DNA from: Cellulomonas sp.
GTDB taxonomy: Bacteria; Actinomycetota; Actinomycetes; Actinomycetales; Cellulomonadaceae
Length of the DNA stretch: 44,778 nt
Assembly (NCBI GenBank): GCA_027451305.1
Contig: DAIDJQ010000039.1
Location: forward strand, 1-44,778
Direction: 5' to 3'
The notes beneath the pieces are model-generated. The model did not search any database and was not told the DNA's origin. It saw only the letters and a list, made by a program, of their open reading frames with translations. Positions within the stretch are counted from its first letter, which is position 1, and each line of letters starts with the position of its first letter. A program made the translations under genes and the position numbers. This document shows positions 7,025 through 14,821 of the stretch, in pieces.

Positions 7025-8919
7025 CGCGTCGCCTCGTTCCGTGTTCCGGCGGCGATGAACGTGCCGCGTGCGGTGTACCGGGTGTGCAGCAGGCGGTGGG
7101 CGGTGGGCCCGTTCGGCCCGTCCGTGAGCACCTCGTCGTACAGCCGCAGCACCGCGGGGTTCTCGTGGCTCTTGCGCGCGCGGCCTGTCTCGCCGTAGTG
7201 CGCGTCCTCGGCGTAGATCGCCCGTGCGCGGGCGGCGCGGATCGACGCGTCGGTGGGGACGGGTTGGCCGCCGCCGCCGAGGCAGCCGCCGGGGCACGCC
7301 ATGAACTCGATGAAGTGGCACCGGCTGAACGTGCCGCCCGCCGCGATGTCAGCCATCACGCGCTGCGCGTTGCCCGTGCCGTGCACCACCCCGAGCCGCA
7401 GGGTGACGCCGCGCAACCAGTCGAAGTCCGGGATCAGCGCCGCGAGCAGCGGCGGGACGGGCCCGAGCTCGTCGGGCAGCGTGAGCTCCGCGTACCGGGC
7501 GTCGTCGAACCCGCGGACGGGCGTGATGTCCGCGTGGTCGAACAGGTTCTCGACCGGCTGCCCGGTGACGAGCTCGACGACCGTGCGCAGCGCCGCCTCC
7601 ATGACGCCGCCGGTGGCCCCGAAGATCACCCCCGAGCCGGTCGCGGTGCCGAACGGGTCGTCGAAGTCGGACTCCGGCAGGTCCGGCAGGCGGATCCCGC
7701 ACTCGCGGATCATGCGCGCGAGCTCGCGGGTGGTCAGCGACACGTCGACGTCGCGGAAGCCCGAGTCGGCCATCTCGGGCCGCGCCGCCTCGAACTTCTT
7801 CGCGGTGCAGGGCATGAGCGACACCGAGACGACGTCGGCAGGGTCGACTCCCGCCCGCTGCGCGTAGACCGCCTTGATCACCGCGCCGAACATCTGCTGC
7901 GGACTCTTGCAGCTCGACAGGTTGCCGATCGCCTCCGGGTGCATGTGCTCCAGGTACTTGATCCACCCCGGGCTGCACGACGTGAACTGCGGCAGGGGCC
8001 TGCTGTGGTCGTCGAGGACGAGGTTCTCGTAGAGCCGGAGCAGCAGCTCCGTCCCCTCCTCGATGATCGTCAGGTCGGCGGCGAAGTTGGTGTCGAACAC
8101 CTTGTCGAAGCCGATCTCGCGCAGGGCCGTGTTCAGCTGCCAGGTCACCGGGGTCCCCGGCGGCAGGCCGAACTCCTCGCCCATCGCGGCGCGGGGCGCC
8201 GGCGCCGTCTGGATCACCACGTGCTTGGTCGGGTCCTCGATCGCGCGCCACACCGCCTCGGTGTCGTCGTGCTCCTGGAGGGCGCCGGTCGGGCACCGGT
8301 TGATGCACTGCCCGCAGCTGATGCACACCTCCTCCGAGAGCGGGAGGGTCAGGTACGGGGACATCGTCGTGGAGCTGCCCCGGCCGATCACGCCGAGGGC
8401 GCCGACGCCCTGGACCTGCGCGCACGTGCGGATGCACCGCGTGCAGTGCACGCACTTGTTCATGTCCCGGACGATCGACGGACCGAACGTGTCGAGCACC
8501 CGCGTCGGCTCGGTGCGGCGGCCGAACCGGTAGTGGTCGGAGCCGTACTCGGCGGCGAGGTCCTGCAGCTCGCACGTGCCGTTGCGGCCGCACGTCGGGC
8601 AGGAGCCGTAGTGCTCGGCGAGCATCAGGTCGATCACCGTCTGGCGGGCCTGGCGCACGCGTCTGCTGTAGGTGCGGATCTCCACGGGTTCGGTCAGCGG
8701 GTAGGCGCACGCCGCCTGCAGCGCGCGCTGCCCGACCACCTCGACGAGGCAGACCCGGCAGACGCCGACGTCCGGCAGGTCGGGGTGGTGGCAGAGGGTC
8801 GGGATCCGACGGCCCGCGAGGTGCGCGGCGTCGAGGATCGACGAGCCGACGGGGACCTCGACGTCGTGCCCGTCGACGACGACGGTGACGGTCGCGGTGG
8901 TGTGCGTCGTGGTGGTCAT
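7021..8919 (-). CDS. hydA: [FeFe]-hydrogenase catalytic subunit HydA
   Basis: Cytoplasmic subunit holding the H-cluster; it reduces protons to H2 (or the reverse) in a HydABC complex. The 632 residues have the modular order of NAD(H)-linked enzymes: plant-type [2Fe-2S] (Cys 43, 54, 57, 71), a His-Cys3 [4Fe-4S] (His 103, Cys 107, 110, 116), two ferredoxin-like [4Fe-4S] sites (Cys 156/159/162/166 and 199/202/205/209), then the H-domain with L1 TSCSPGW (313-319), L2 MPCTAKK (369-375), GVIFGATGGVMEAALR, L3 FMACPGGCLGGGGQP (about 540), and the C-terminal small-subunit-like RLLHTRYT. L1 has one cysteine where TSCCP has two. ATG 8919 with GGGG five bases upstream was chosen; a GTG at 8934 overlaps the hydB stop but lacks a Shine-Dalgarno. 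No maturases HydE/F/G lie in the window. Confidence 0.95.
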   Translation of the reverse strand: MTTTTHTTATVTVVVDGHDVEVPVGSSILDAAHLAGRRIPTLCHHPDLPDVGVCRVCLVEVVGQRALQAACAYPLTEPVEIRTYSRRVRQARQTVIDLMLAEHYGSCPTCGRNGTCELQDLAAEYGSDHYRFGRRTEPTRVLDTFGPSIVRDMNKCVHCTRCIRTCAQVQGVGALGVIGRGSSTTMSPYLTLPLSEEVCISCGQCINRCPTGALQEHDDTEAVWRAIEDPTKHVVIQTAPAPRAAMGEEFGLPPGTPVTWQLNTALREIGFDKVFDTNFAADLTIIEEGTELLLRLYENLVLDDHSRPLPQFTSCSPGWIKYLEHMHPEAIGNLSSCKSPQQMFGAVIKAVYAQRAGVDPADVVSVSLMPCTAKKFEAARPEMADSGFRDVDVSLTTRELARMIRECGIRLPDLPESDFDDPFGTATGSGVIFGATGGVMEAALRTVVELVTGQPVENLFDHADITPVRGFDDARYAELTLPDELGPVPPLLAALIPDFDWLRGVTLRLGVVHGTGNAQRVMADIAAGGTFSRCHFIEFMACPGGCLGGGGQPVPTDASIRAARARAIYAEDAHYGETGRARKSHENPAVLRLYDEVLTDGPNGPTAHRLLHTRYTARGTFIAAGTRNEATR

Positions 8920-8930
8920 CGGTGCCCCGT

Positions 8931-10121
8931 TCACCGTGCGCCGGCCGGGATGTGGCCGAGGATCTCGGACTCGAGACTCCCGACGAGGGACAGGAAGACG
9001 TTCGGCGCGGCCTGCCCCAGCCCGCACTTCGACGCGATCTGCATGGTGCCGCCGAGGCTGACGAGGTCGGCGAGCTCGGCTCGCGTGCACTCGCCGGCCC
9101 GCAGCCGGCGGATGCCCTCGAGGAGCTTGAGGCTGCCGACCCGGCACGGCGTGCACTGGCCGCACGACTCGTTGACGAAGAACGACTGGAGGTTCTCGGC
9201 CACCTCGAGGAGGTCCCGCCACGGGCCGAGCACGATGACGGCGCCGCCCGTGGTCACGTCCTCGTAGCTGATGGCGCGTGAGAAGTCGCGGCGGGGCACG
9301 CACGTCCCGGCGGCGCCGCCGACGATCACGGCCTTCGCGTCCGAGCCGCCGGCCGCCTCCAGGACGGTGGCGATGGGCACCCCGAGGGGGAACTCGTAGA
9401 TCCCGGGGCGCTCGACGTCGCCGGAGACGCTGAGCAGCTTGGGCCCGGTGGACCGGTCCGTGCCGATCGCCGCGAACCAGTCGGCCCCGCGCGCGAGGAT
9501 CGCCGACGTCCAGGCGAAGGTCTCGACGTTGTTGACGACCGTCGGTGCGCCGTCGTACCCGCGGACGACGGGGAACGGCGGGCGGCTGCGCGCCTCCCCC
9601 CGGCGGCCCTCCAGGCTCTCGATCAGGGCCGTCTCCTCGCCGCAGACGTAGGCGCCGGCGCCGAGGAACACCGAGATGTCGAACGTGAAGCCGGAGCCGA
9701 GGACGTCCGCGCCCAGCAACCCCGCCGCGCGGCGGCGGGCCAGGCAGGCCTCGAGGCCGTCCAGGAGGTACACGTACTCGCCGCGCAGGTAGCAGATGCC
9801 CTCGTGCGCACCGATCGCGTAGGCGGCGATCGTCATGCCCTCGAACACGAGGTCGGGCAGCTCGTCGAGCAGCACGCGGTCCTTGAAGGTGGACGGCTCG
9901 CCCTCGTCGGCGTTGCACACGACGTAGCGGACGCCGTCGGGGGCCGGCGCGTCCGCGGCGAGCTCCCACTTCAGACCCGTCGGGAAACCCGCGCCGCCAC
10001 GACCCTTGATGCCCGAGTCCTTGACGGTGGCCACCACCGCCCGGGGGTCGAGCGCCAGGGCGGCGCGCAGGCCGGCGTCCACCTCGATGGAGGCGAGGGT
10101 CAACGGGGTGCGGATGCTCAC
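8931..10121 (-). CDS. hydB: NADH-linked [FeFe]-hydrogenase, NuoF-like flavoprotein subunit (HydB)
   Basis: FMN/NADH-binding subunit, homologous to NuoF, through which NAD(H) exchanges electrons with HydC and HydA. 396 residues: the FMN/NADH glycine-rich loop GRGGAGFPTGLKW (40-52), CNADEGEPSTFKDR, GAGAYVCGEETALIESLEG (about 150-170), and a [4Fe-4S] site SCGQCTPCR (about 316-324) plus SKCGLGQ (about 363). Well-studied bifurcating HydB proteins are over 550 residues, with an extra N-terminal thioredoxin-like [2Fe-2S] and a C-terminal ferredoxin domain; both are missing here. GTG 10121 has AAGGCGG eight bases upstream and matches the conserved N-terminus; the frame is open to an ATG at 10184, but that extension is Arg/Ala-rich and unlike the family. 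First gene of the operon. Confidence 0.93.
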   Translation of the reverse strand: MSIRTPLTLASIEVDAGLRAALALDPRAVVATVKDSGIKGRGGAGFPTGLKWELAADAPAPDGVRYVVCNADEGEPSTFKDRVLLDELPDLVFEGMTIAAYAIGAHEGICYLRGEYVYLLDGLEACLARRRAAGLLGADVLGSGFTFDISVFLGAGAYVCGEETALIESLEGRRGEARSRPPFPVVRGYDGAPTVVNNVETFAWTSAILARGADWFAAIGTDRSTGPKLLSVSGDVERPGIYEFPLGVPIATVLEAAGGSDAKAVIVGGAAGTCVPRRDFSRAISYEDVTTGGAVIVLGPWRDLLEVAENLQSFFVNESCGQCTPCRVGSLKLLEGIRRLRAGECTRAELADLVSLGGTMQIASKCGLGQAAPNVFLSLVGSLESEILGHIPAGAR

Positions 10122-10227
10122 AGGTGCTACCGCCTTGCACTCGGAGCGCAAGGCGCGCCGCGCGGCACCCTCGGCGCGCTTCACGCTGTGATGCGTCCAG
10201 TCCAGCCCTGTGCCGGTGGACCGCGCG

Positions 10228-10264
10228 TGGTCCGAAGGTCCCCCTTCATGGTCCGAAGGTCCCA
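10228..10264 (-). promoter_or_regulatory. Tandem DosR-like operator upstream of the hydrogenase operon
   Basis: Read on the minus strand, GGGACCTTCGGACCA occurs twice (10263-10249 and 10242-10228), 21 bp apart centre to centre, i.e. two helical turns. The motif keeps the GGGAC half and 10 of 14 positions of the mycobacterial DosR/DevR core GGGACTTTAGTCCC as I remember it. The pair lies about 105-140 bases upstream of hydB and also upstream of the divergent PHP gene. The repeat is seen directly; the regulator is inferred and no dosR gene is in the window. Confidence 0.55.
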
Positions 10265-10308
10265 GGTCGCGGGCCTGCGGCCACCGAACCGCCCCGTCGC
10301 GCGGGCAC

Positions 10309-10314
10309 TACCGT
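10309..10314 (+). promoter_or_regulatory. Putative leaderless -10 element of the PHP gene
   Basis: TACCGT sits six bases before the GTG start at 10321, with no Shine-Dalgarno. Confidence 0.5.
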
Positions 10315-10320
10315 GTCCGA

Positions 10321-11178
10321 GTGACCTCCGACGTGCGCATCGACCTCCACACGCACTCGTCGGCCTCGGACGGCACGGACACGCCGTCCCAGGTGGTCCG
10401 CGACGCCCGGGCGGCGGGTCTCGACGTCGTCGCGCTCACCGACCACGACACCACGGTCGGCTGGGACGAGGCGGCCCACGAGGCGCCGCGCAGCGGGATC
10501 GCGCTGGTGCGCGGCACGGAGGTCTCGGCGCTCGCCGGCCGCGTCAGCGTGCACCTGCTCAGCTACCTGCAGGACCCGGCCGCTCCGGCCCTCGCGGACG
10601 TGCTGGCCCGGACCCGGGACTCCCGCGAGCACCGCGCCGAGCGCATGGTGGCGCGGCTCGCGGCGGCGGGTGTGCCCGTGACCTGGGCGGACGTGCTCCT
10701 GCAGGCGAAGGATGCGGTGGCCGTCGGGCGGCCGCACATCGCCGACGCGCTCGTCGAGCTGGGGGTGGTGCCGGACCGTTCGGCCGCGTTCGTCGACCTC
10801 CTCGCGGCGAACGGGCCGTACTACGTGGAGTACGCCGCGCCGACGGCGGTGCAGGCGGTCCGGGCCATCGTCGAGGCAGGCGGCGTGCCGGTGTTCGCGC
10901 ACCCCGGCGCTGACGGGCGCGGGCGGGTGGTGGCAGACGAGGTGGTCGAGGAGCTGGCCGCCGCCGGGCTCGTCGGGCTCGAGGTGGACCATCGCGACAA
11001 CGACGACCGTCAGCGGGCCCGCCTGCGTGGCATCGCGGACCGGCTCGGCCTGCTCGTCACCGGCTCGAGCGACTACCACGGCGCCGGCAAGCCGAACCTG
11101 CTGGGGGAGAACCTGACCGACCCCGCGGTGCTGGCGGCGATCGAGGAGCGCGGCAGCACGCCGGTGCTGCGCCCGTGA
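10321..11178 (+). CDS. PHP-domain phosphoesterase (RNase AM / nucleoside-bisphosphate phosphatase type)
   Basis: Cytoplasmic metal-dependent phosphoesterase of 285 residues. PHP signatures: IDLHTHSSASDGTD at the N-terminus (motif I), ALTDHDTTVGW (motif II), GTEVSA, GRPHIADALVELG, a metal-binding His in VFAHPGA, GLEVDHRDN and SSDYHG near the C-terminus. This architecture matches the YciV/RNase AM group, which hydrolyses 3',5'-bisphosphonucleotides and trims RNA 5' ends; exact substrate is inferred. GTG 10321 is six bases after TACCGT, suggesting a leaderless mRNA. The stop overlaps the marC start (GTGA), so the two are co-translated. It is divergent from the hydrogenase operon across the DosR-like boxes, which could in principle affect both. 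Confidence 0.88.
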   Translation: MTSDVRIDLHTHSSASDGTDTPSQVVRDARAAGLDVVALTDHDTTVGWDEAAHEAPRSGIALVRGTEVSALAGRVSVHLLSYLQDPAAPALADVLARTRDSREHRAERMVARLAAAGVPVTWADVLLQAKDAVAVGRPHIADALVELGVVPDRSAAFVDLLAANGPYYVEYAAPTAVQAVRAIVEAGGVPVFAHPGADGRGRVVADEVVEELAAAGLVGLEVDHRDNDDRQRARLRGIADRLGLLVTGSSDYHGAGKPNLLGENLTDPAVLAAIEERGSTPVLRP

Positions 11179-11795
11179 GGTCTTCGCTGAACGTCCAGCT
11201 GCTGCTGTCGGCCTTCGTCACGCTGTTCGTGATCATGGACCCGCCCGGGACGGTGCCGATCTTCCTGGTGCTGACCGGGGCGATGAACCGCGGGCAGCGC
11301 ATCCGGGCGGCCCGCCAGGCGATCCTCGTGGCGTTCGGCGTCATCGTCGGCTTCGCCCTCTTCGGCCAGCAGCTGCTGACCTACCTGCACGTCTCGCTGC
11401 CGGCCCTGCAGGCGGCGGGCGGGCTGCTGCTGCTCGTGGTCGCGATGGAGCTGCTGACCGGGAAGATGGACGACGAGCCCGCGCCCGGGACCGCCCGCGG
11501 CAACATCGCGATGGTGCCGCTGGGCACGCCGCTGCTGGCCGGTCCGGGTGCCATCGTCGCCACGATGGTGTTCGCGCAGCAGGCGACCACGGCCGCCGAC
11601 TGGGTGGCGATCGGCCTCGCCGTCGTCGGCGTGCACGTGTGCCTCTACCTGGCGATGCGGTTCGCCAACGCGATCCACCGGGTGCTCGGCGACTCCGGGA
11701 CCATGCTGGTCAGCCGCATCGCCGGCCTGCTGCTGGCCGCCATCGCCGCGCAGCTGCTCGCCGACGCCGTGCTCGCGTTCGCTCGCCAGGTCTGA
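11175..11795 (+). CDS. marC: MarC-family integral membrane protein
   Basis: A 206-residue membrane protein with about six hydrophobic helices. It has the family hallmark VIMDPPGTVPIFLVLT in the first helix region and the second-half counterpart MVPLGTPLLAGPGAIVATM, the inverted-repeat arrangement typical of MarC/UPF0056. Despite the name, MarC is not established as a drug-resistance protein; its substrate is unknown. The GTG start overlaps the PHP stop by four bases. It is followed by a short hairpin. Confidence 0.88.
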   Translation: MRSSLNVQLLLSAFVTLFVIMDPPGTVPIFLVLTGAMNRGQRIRAARQAILVAFGVIVGFALFGQQLLTYLHVSLPALQAAGGLLLLVVAMELLTGKMDDEPAPGTARGNIAMVPLGTPLLAGPGAIVATMVFAQQATTAADWVAIGLAVVGVHVCLYLAMRFANAIHRVLGDSGTMLVSRIAGLLLAAIAAQLLADAVLAFARQV

Positions 11796-11815
11796 GCTGC
11801 CGCCCGGCGGGCAGC
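11796..11815 (+). terminator. Hairpin after marC
   Basis: GCTGCC and GGCAGC (6 bp, loop GCCCGGCG) begin immediately after the marC stop. There is no T-tract, so this is a weak terminator candidate. Confidence 0.35.
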
Positions 11816-11920
11816 CGGAGGGCGGAGCCGCGCCGGCGGGTCGGCCCCTGGACGGCGACCGGGGCTGCCGTCGCACCCGCAGGTGACGACGGCGGCCCCC
11901 GGACGTCGGGCCCGACGGGG

Positions 11921-13648
11921 TCAGCCCTCGGTGCCGCCCTCGGCGGGAGCGCCCTCGACCGGCCGGCCGTTGCGCGTCCGGCGACGGTTGCGCGACCGGC
12001 GCTTGCGCTCGCCGTCCCCCGACTCGCCGGCCGGCGAACCCGCACCCGTTCCGGCCGGTGCGTCCGCCTGGGCAGTCTCGGCTGCGCCCGTCCGAGCGGG
12101 CGCGGGACGCCCCTCGTCGGTGCGGCCCTCGGACCGGCCCGCGGCGCGTCCGTGCTGCCGCTCGCCGCCACGGCCGGCGTCGCTGCGCCCGCCCCGCCCG
12201 CTGTCGCCCCGCCCGTCGCGGCCGCGCTCGCGCGGACCGTCGTGCTTGGGTGCGCCGCCGCGCTTGCCGGTCTCGCCCAGGTCCTCCAGGACCTCGGCCG
12301 CCAGGCCGGCACGGGTCTGCTGCGACTTCGGCAGCCGGCCCTTGACCCCCTCGGGGATGTCGAGGTCGGTGTGGATGTGCGCCGAGGCGGAGTACGTCTC
12401 CACCGGTGCGGGGATGCCCAGCTCGAGCGCCTTGTCGATCAGTCCCCAGCGCGGCACGTCGTCCCAGTCGACGAACGTCACCGCGGTGCCCTTGTGACCC
12501 GCGCGGCCGGTGCGGCCGGTGCGGTGCAGGTAGATCTTCTCGTCCTCGGGGCACTGGTAGTTGATGACGTGCGTGACGTCCTCGACGTCGATGCCGCGGG
12601 CGGCGACGTCGGTGGCGACCAGCACGTCCACCTTCCCGTGGCGGAAGGCGCGCAGCGCCTGCTCACGGGCACCCTGGCCGAGGTCGCCGTGGATGGCGCC
12701 GGCCGCGAAGCCACGCTCGTTGAGCTCGTCGGCCACCTTGGCGGCCGTCCGCTTGGTGCGGGCGAAGACGATCGTGAGGCCGCGGCCGCGGGCCTGCAGG
12801 ATGCGGGCGAGCAGCTCCACCTTGTCCAGCGCGTGGGCGCGGTAGGCGACCTGGTGGATGTTCTTGACGGTCTTCGAGTCGTCGTCCGGCTCGCTGGCGC
12901 GGATGTGCGTCGGCTGGCTCATGTACCGGCGGGCCATCGCGACCACAGCGCCCGGCATGGTGGCCGAGAACAGCATGGTGTGCCGGGTGGCGGAGGTGGC
13001 GGACAGCAGCCGCTCGACGTCCGGCAGGAAGCCGAGGTCGAGCATCTCGTCGGCCTCGTCCAGCACCACCGTGCGGGCGTGCGACAGGTCCAGGTGACGC
13101 TGGGTCAGCAGGTCGATCATGCGACCGGGGGTGCCGACGACGACCTCGGCGCCGCGGGCGAGGGCGTCGACCTGCGGCTCGTAGGCGCGGCCGCCGTACA
13201 CCTGCACGATGCGGACCTTGCGGGTGGCCGCGGCCATCGCCAGGTCGCCGGCCACCTGGACGGCGAGCTCACGGGTGGGGACGACGACGAGCGCCTGCGG
13301 CTTGCCGGGCGCGGTCAGGTCGGCGTAGCCGTCCTCGTCGGGCGCCACCACGTGCTCGAGCAGGGGGATGCCGAAGCCGAGGGTCTTGCCGGTGCCGGTC
13401 TTGGCCTGGCCGATGATGTCGTGGCTCGCCAGAGCCACCGGCAGGGTCATCGCCTGGATCGGGAACGGGTGCGTGATGCCGTGCGACGCGAGGGCCGCGA
13501 CGGTCTCGGGGCGGATGTCGAAGTCGGCGAACGAGGCGTCGACGGCCTGCACGGAGGCAGCGGCGCGGGAGTAGGCCCCGACGGGGGTCGCCACGGCGTC
13601 CGCGGCGGTGAGCATGGTGTCAGCCGGCGGCTGATCGGTGGTGGTCAC
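11921..13648 (-). CDS. DEAD-box RNA helicase with basic disordered tail
   Basis: ATP-dependent RNA unwinding enzyme, cytoplasmic, likely in ribosome assembly or RNA turnover. 575 residues. Motifs in order: Q motif (FPIQAMTL), I AKTGTGKT, Ia PTRELA, Ib TPGRMID, II VLDEADEM, III FSATM, IV IVFARTK, V ATDVAARGID, VI HRTGRTGR. The helicase core ends near 400; the last 150 residues are an Arg/Gly/Glu-rich low-complexity tail ending in basic KRRSRNRRRTRNGR, typical for RhlE/DeaD-type actinobacterial proteins and probably RNA-binding. The GTG at 13648 has a weak GAAGAG five bases upstream. The 287 bases upstream are noncoding and may be a long 5' leader, a feature common for cold-regulated helicases; that is inference. 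Confidence 0.92.
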   Translation of the reverse strand: MTTTDQPPADTMLTAADAVATPVGAYSRAAASVQAVDASFADFDIRPETVAALASHGITHPFPIQAMTLPVALASHDIIGQAKTGTGKTLGFGIPLLEHVVAPDEDGYADLTAPGKPQALVVVPTRELAVQVAGDLAMAAATRKVRIVQVYGGRAYEPQVDALARGAEVVVGTPGRMIDLLTQRHLDLSHARTVVLDEADEMLDLGFLPDVERLLSATSATRHTMLFSATMPGAVVAMARRYMSQPTHIRASEPDDDSKTVKNIHQVAYRAHALDKVELLARILQARGRGLTIVFARTKRTAAKVADELNERGFAAGAIHGDLGQGAREQALRAFRHGKVDVLVATDVAARGIDVEDVTHVINYQCPEDEKIYLHRTGRTGRAGHKGTAVTFVDWDDVPRWGLIDKALELGIPAPVETYSASAHIHTDLDIPEGVKGRLPKSQQTRAGLAAEVLEDLGETGKRGGAPKHDGPRERGRDGRGDSGRGGRSDAGRGGERQHGRAAGRSEGRTDEGRPAPARTGAAETAQADAPAGTGAGSPAGESGDGERKRRSRNRRRTRNGRPVEGAPAEGGTEG

Positions 13649-13935
13649 GTGGACTCTTCACTGCGAGGGTGGCGGTGCGCGACGGCCAGGGCGGCCACGG
13701 CGTCACGCCTGGCACCCCGGACGCGGCGACGGCGCCACGCGGGTTGGCCGGCAGCCGATCGTGAACGTCGCCTCACGCGCGACGCCCGGTCCACGTGCGG
13801 GCCAGGGCCGGGGAGGTGGGCCACCTCGCAGGGGGTGGACCCGAGGGTGCAAGACGACCGGGCAACCGATGTACGGACCTGACTCTACCGGACGGCCGTG
13901 CCGCCGACCCGGGTCGCGGGCGATAGCCTCCTGTG
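13649..13935. other. 287-base noncoding divergent region
   Basis: It separates the DEAD-box helicase (minus) from the ferritin-like gene (plus). No open frame with coding character is seen. It contains a compact hairpin, GAGGTG/CACCTC (13813-13827), and on the minus strand TAGAGT (13887-13882), a possible helicase -10 that would give a leader of roughly 225 bases. TAGCCT at 13924-13929 serves the plus-strand gene. Confidence 0.4.
13924..13929 (+). promoter_or_regulatory. Putative leaderless -10 element of the ferritin-like gene
   Basis: TAGCCT lies six bases before the ATG at 13936; no Shine-Dalgarno is present. Confidence 0.5.
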
Positions 13936-14721
13936 ATGACCGCCGACGACGCCGCTCCCCTTCCGCAGTCCGCGCAGCTGCCCGCGGAGGCCCCCGCGCA
14001 GGGCGTCACGGTCCCGGAGGAGGCGGCCGCCGACGCGGTCGAGCTGCTGGGCCTGGTCGCCCAGGTCGCCCACACCGAGTTCGTCCGCCTCGCGGCCGAC
14101 TCGCAGGCGGCACCGTCGATCGAGCAGCGGCTCGCGCTGAGCCGGTGCGCCGCGGAGTGCGTGCAGGGCCGCGACCGCGTGCTCGCCCGCATCACCGAGC
14201 TGGGTGCCGACCCACTGGCTGCGATGGCCCGGCACGAGCACGTCCTCGACGACTTCGACGCCCGCACGGCACCTGGCTCCTGGTGGGAGCGGCTGCTCAC
14301 GGCCTACGTGGGCTACGGCGTGGCCGACGACTTCCTGCGGCTGGCCGCAGAAGGCCTCGACGCGCGGTCCCGGGCGGTGGTGCTCGAGGTGCTCGGTGCC
14401 GGCTCCCCGGCGGAGCTCGCCGCTGCCGAGCTGGACGCCGCCTGCGCGGACGACACGGTGCTGACCGCGCGGCTCGCGCTGTGGGGCCGCCGGCTGGTGG
14501 GCGAGTCGCTCGGTGTGGTGCAGCGGCTGATGGCGCAGCGCCCCGCCCTCGAGCGGCTGCTGCGGACGGCGCGGGCCGGTGCCGCGGCGGAGGCTGCTGC
14601 CGGCGGCGCCGCGCCGGCAGCGTCGAACACCAGGCCGCGCGCCGGCGAGGGTGCCGCGGTGCTGGGCGAGCTCACGGCCGAGCACACCCGGCGGATGAAC
14701 CGGCTGCGCCTGACTGCCTGA
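13936..14721 (+). CDS. Ferritin-like-fold protein (MiaE-like)
   Basis: A 261-residue, mostly helical protein. After a disordered 25-residue N-terminus come helices carrying VAHTEFVRLAADS, a short SIEQRLALSRCAAECVQGRDRVLARI segment, HEHVLDDFDARTAPGSWWERLLTAYVGYGVADDFLRLAAEGL, and GRRLVGESLGVVQRLM. These correspond to the ferritin-like family related to tRNA 2-methylthio-N6-isopentenyladenosine hydroxylase, in which Glu and His residues of paired helices hold a di-iron site; I cannot be sure all ligands are present. The tail (about 215-250) is Ala-rich and low complexity. It sits between the DEAD-box helicase and DUF3107, the same order as I recall in mycobacteria. Substrate unknown. A GTG lies directly before the ATG; I chose ATG from the TAGCCT-N6 spacing. 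Confidence 0.8.
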   Translation: MTADDAAPLPQSAQLPAEAPAQGVTVPEEAAADAVELLGLVAQVAHTEFVRLAADSQAAPSIEQRLALSRCAAECVQGRDRVLARITELGADPLAAMARHEHVLDDFDARTAPGSWWERLLTAYVGYGVADDFLRLAAEGLDARSRAVVLEVLGAGSPAELAAAELDAACADDTVLTARLALWGRRLVGESLGVVQRLMAQRPALERLLRTARAGAAAEAAAGGAAPAASNTRPRAGEGAAVLGELTAEHTRRMNRLRLTA

Positions 14722-14770
14722 CTGGAGTCGTTCGTCCGTCGCACTGCCGTCCGTCGCGCTCCGTCCGCCC

Positions 14771-14799
14771 GGCCCGGCAGCGCCTCGGTGCGCCGGGCC
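14771..14799. terminator. Hairpin between convergent genes
   Basis: GGCCCGGC (14771-14778) pairs perfectly with GCCGGGCC (14792-14799) around a 13-base loop, 50 bases after the ferritin-like stop and 23 bases after the DUF3107 stop on the other strand. There is no T-tract. Confidence 0.5.
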
Positions 14800-14821
14800 G
14801 ACGCGCCGCCGTCGAGCGGGG

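Noticed and set aside
6482..10121. The three minus-strand genes as a piece of respiratory complex I (nuoEFG)
   Set aside because: The large subunit has H-cluster motifs L2 and L3 and a hydrogenase C-terminus, not a NuoG molybdopterin-type domain, and no other nuo genes are present.
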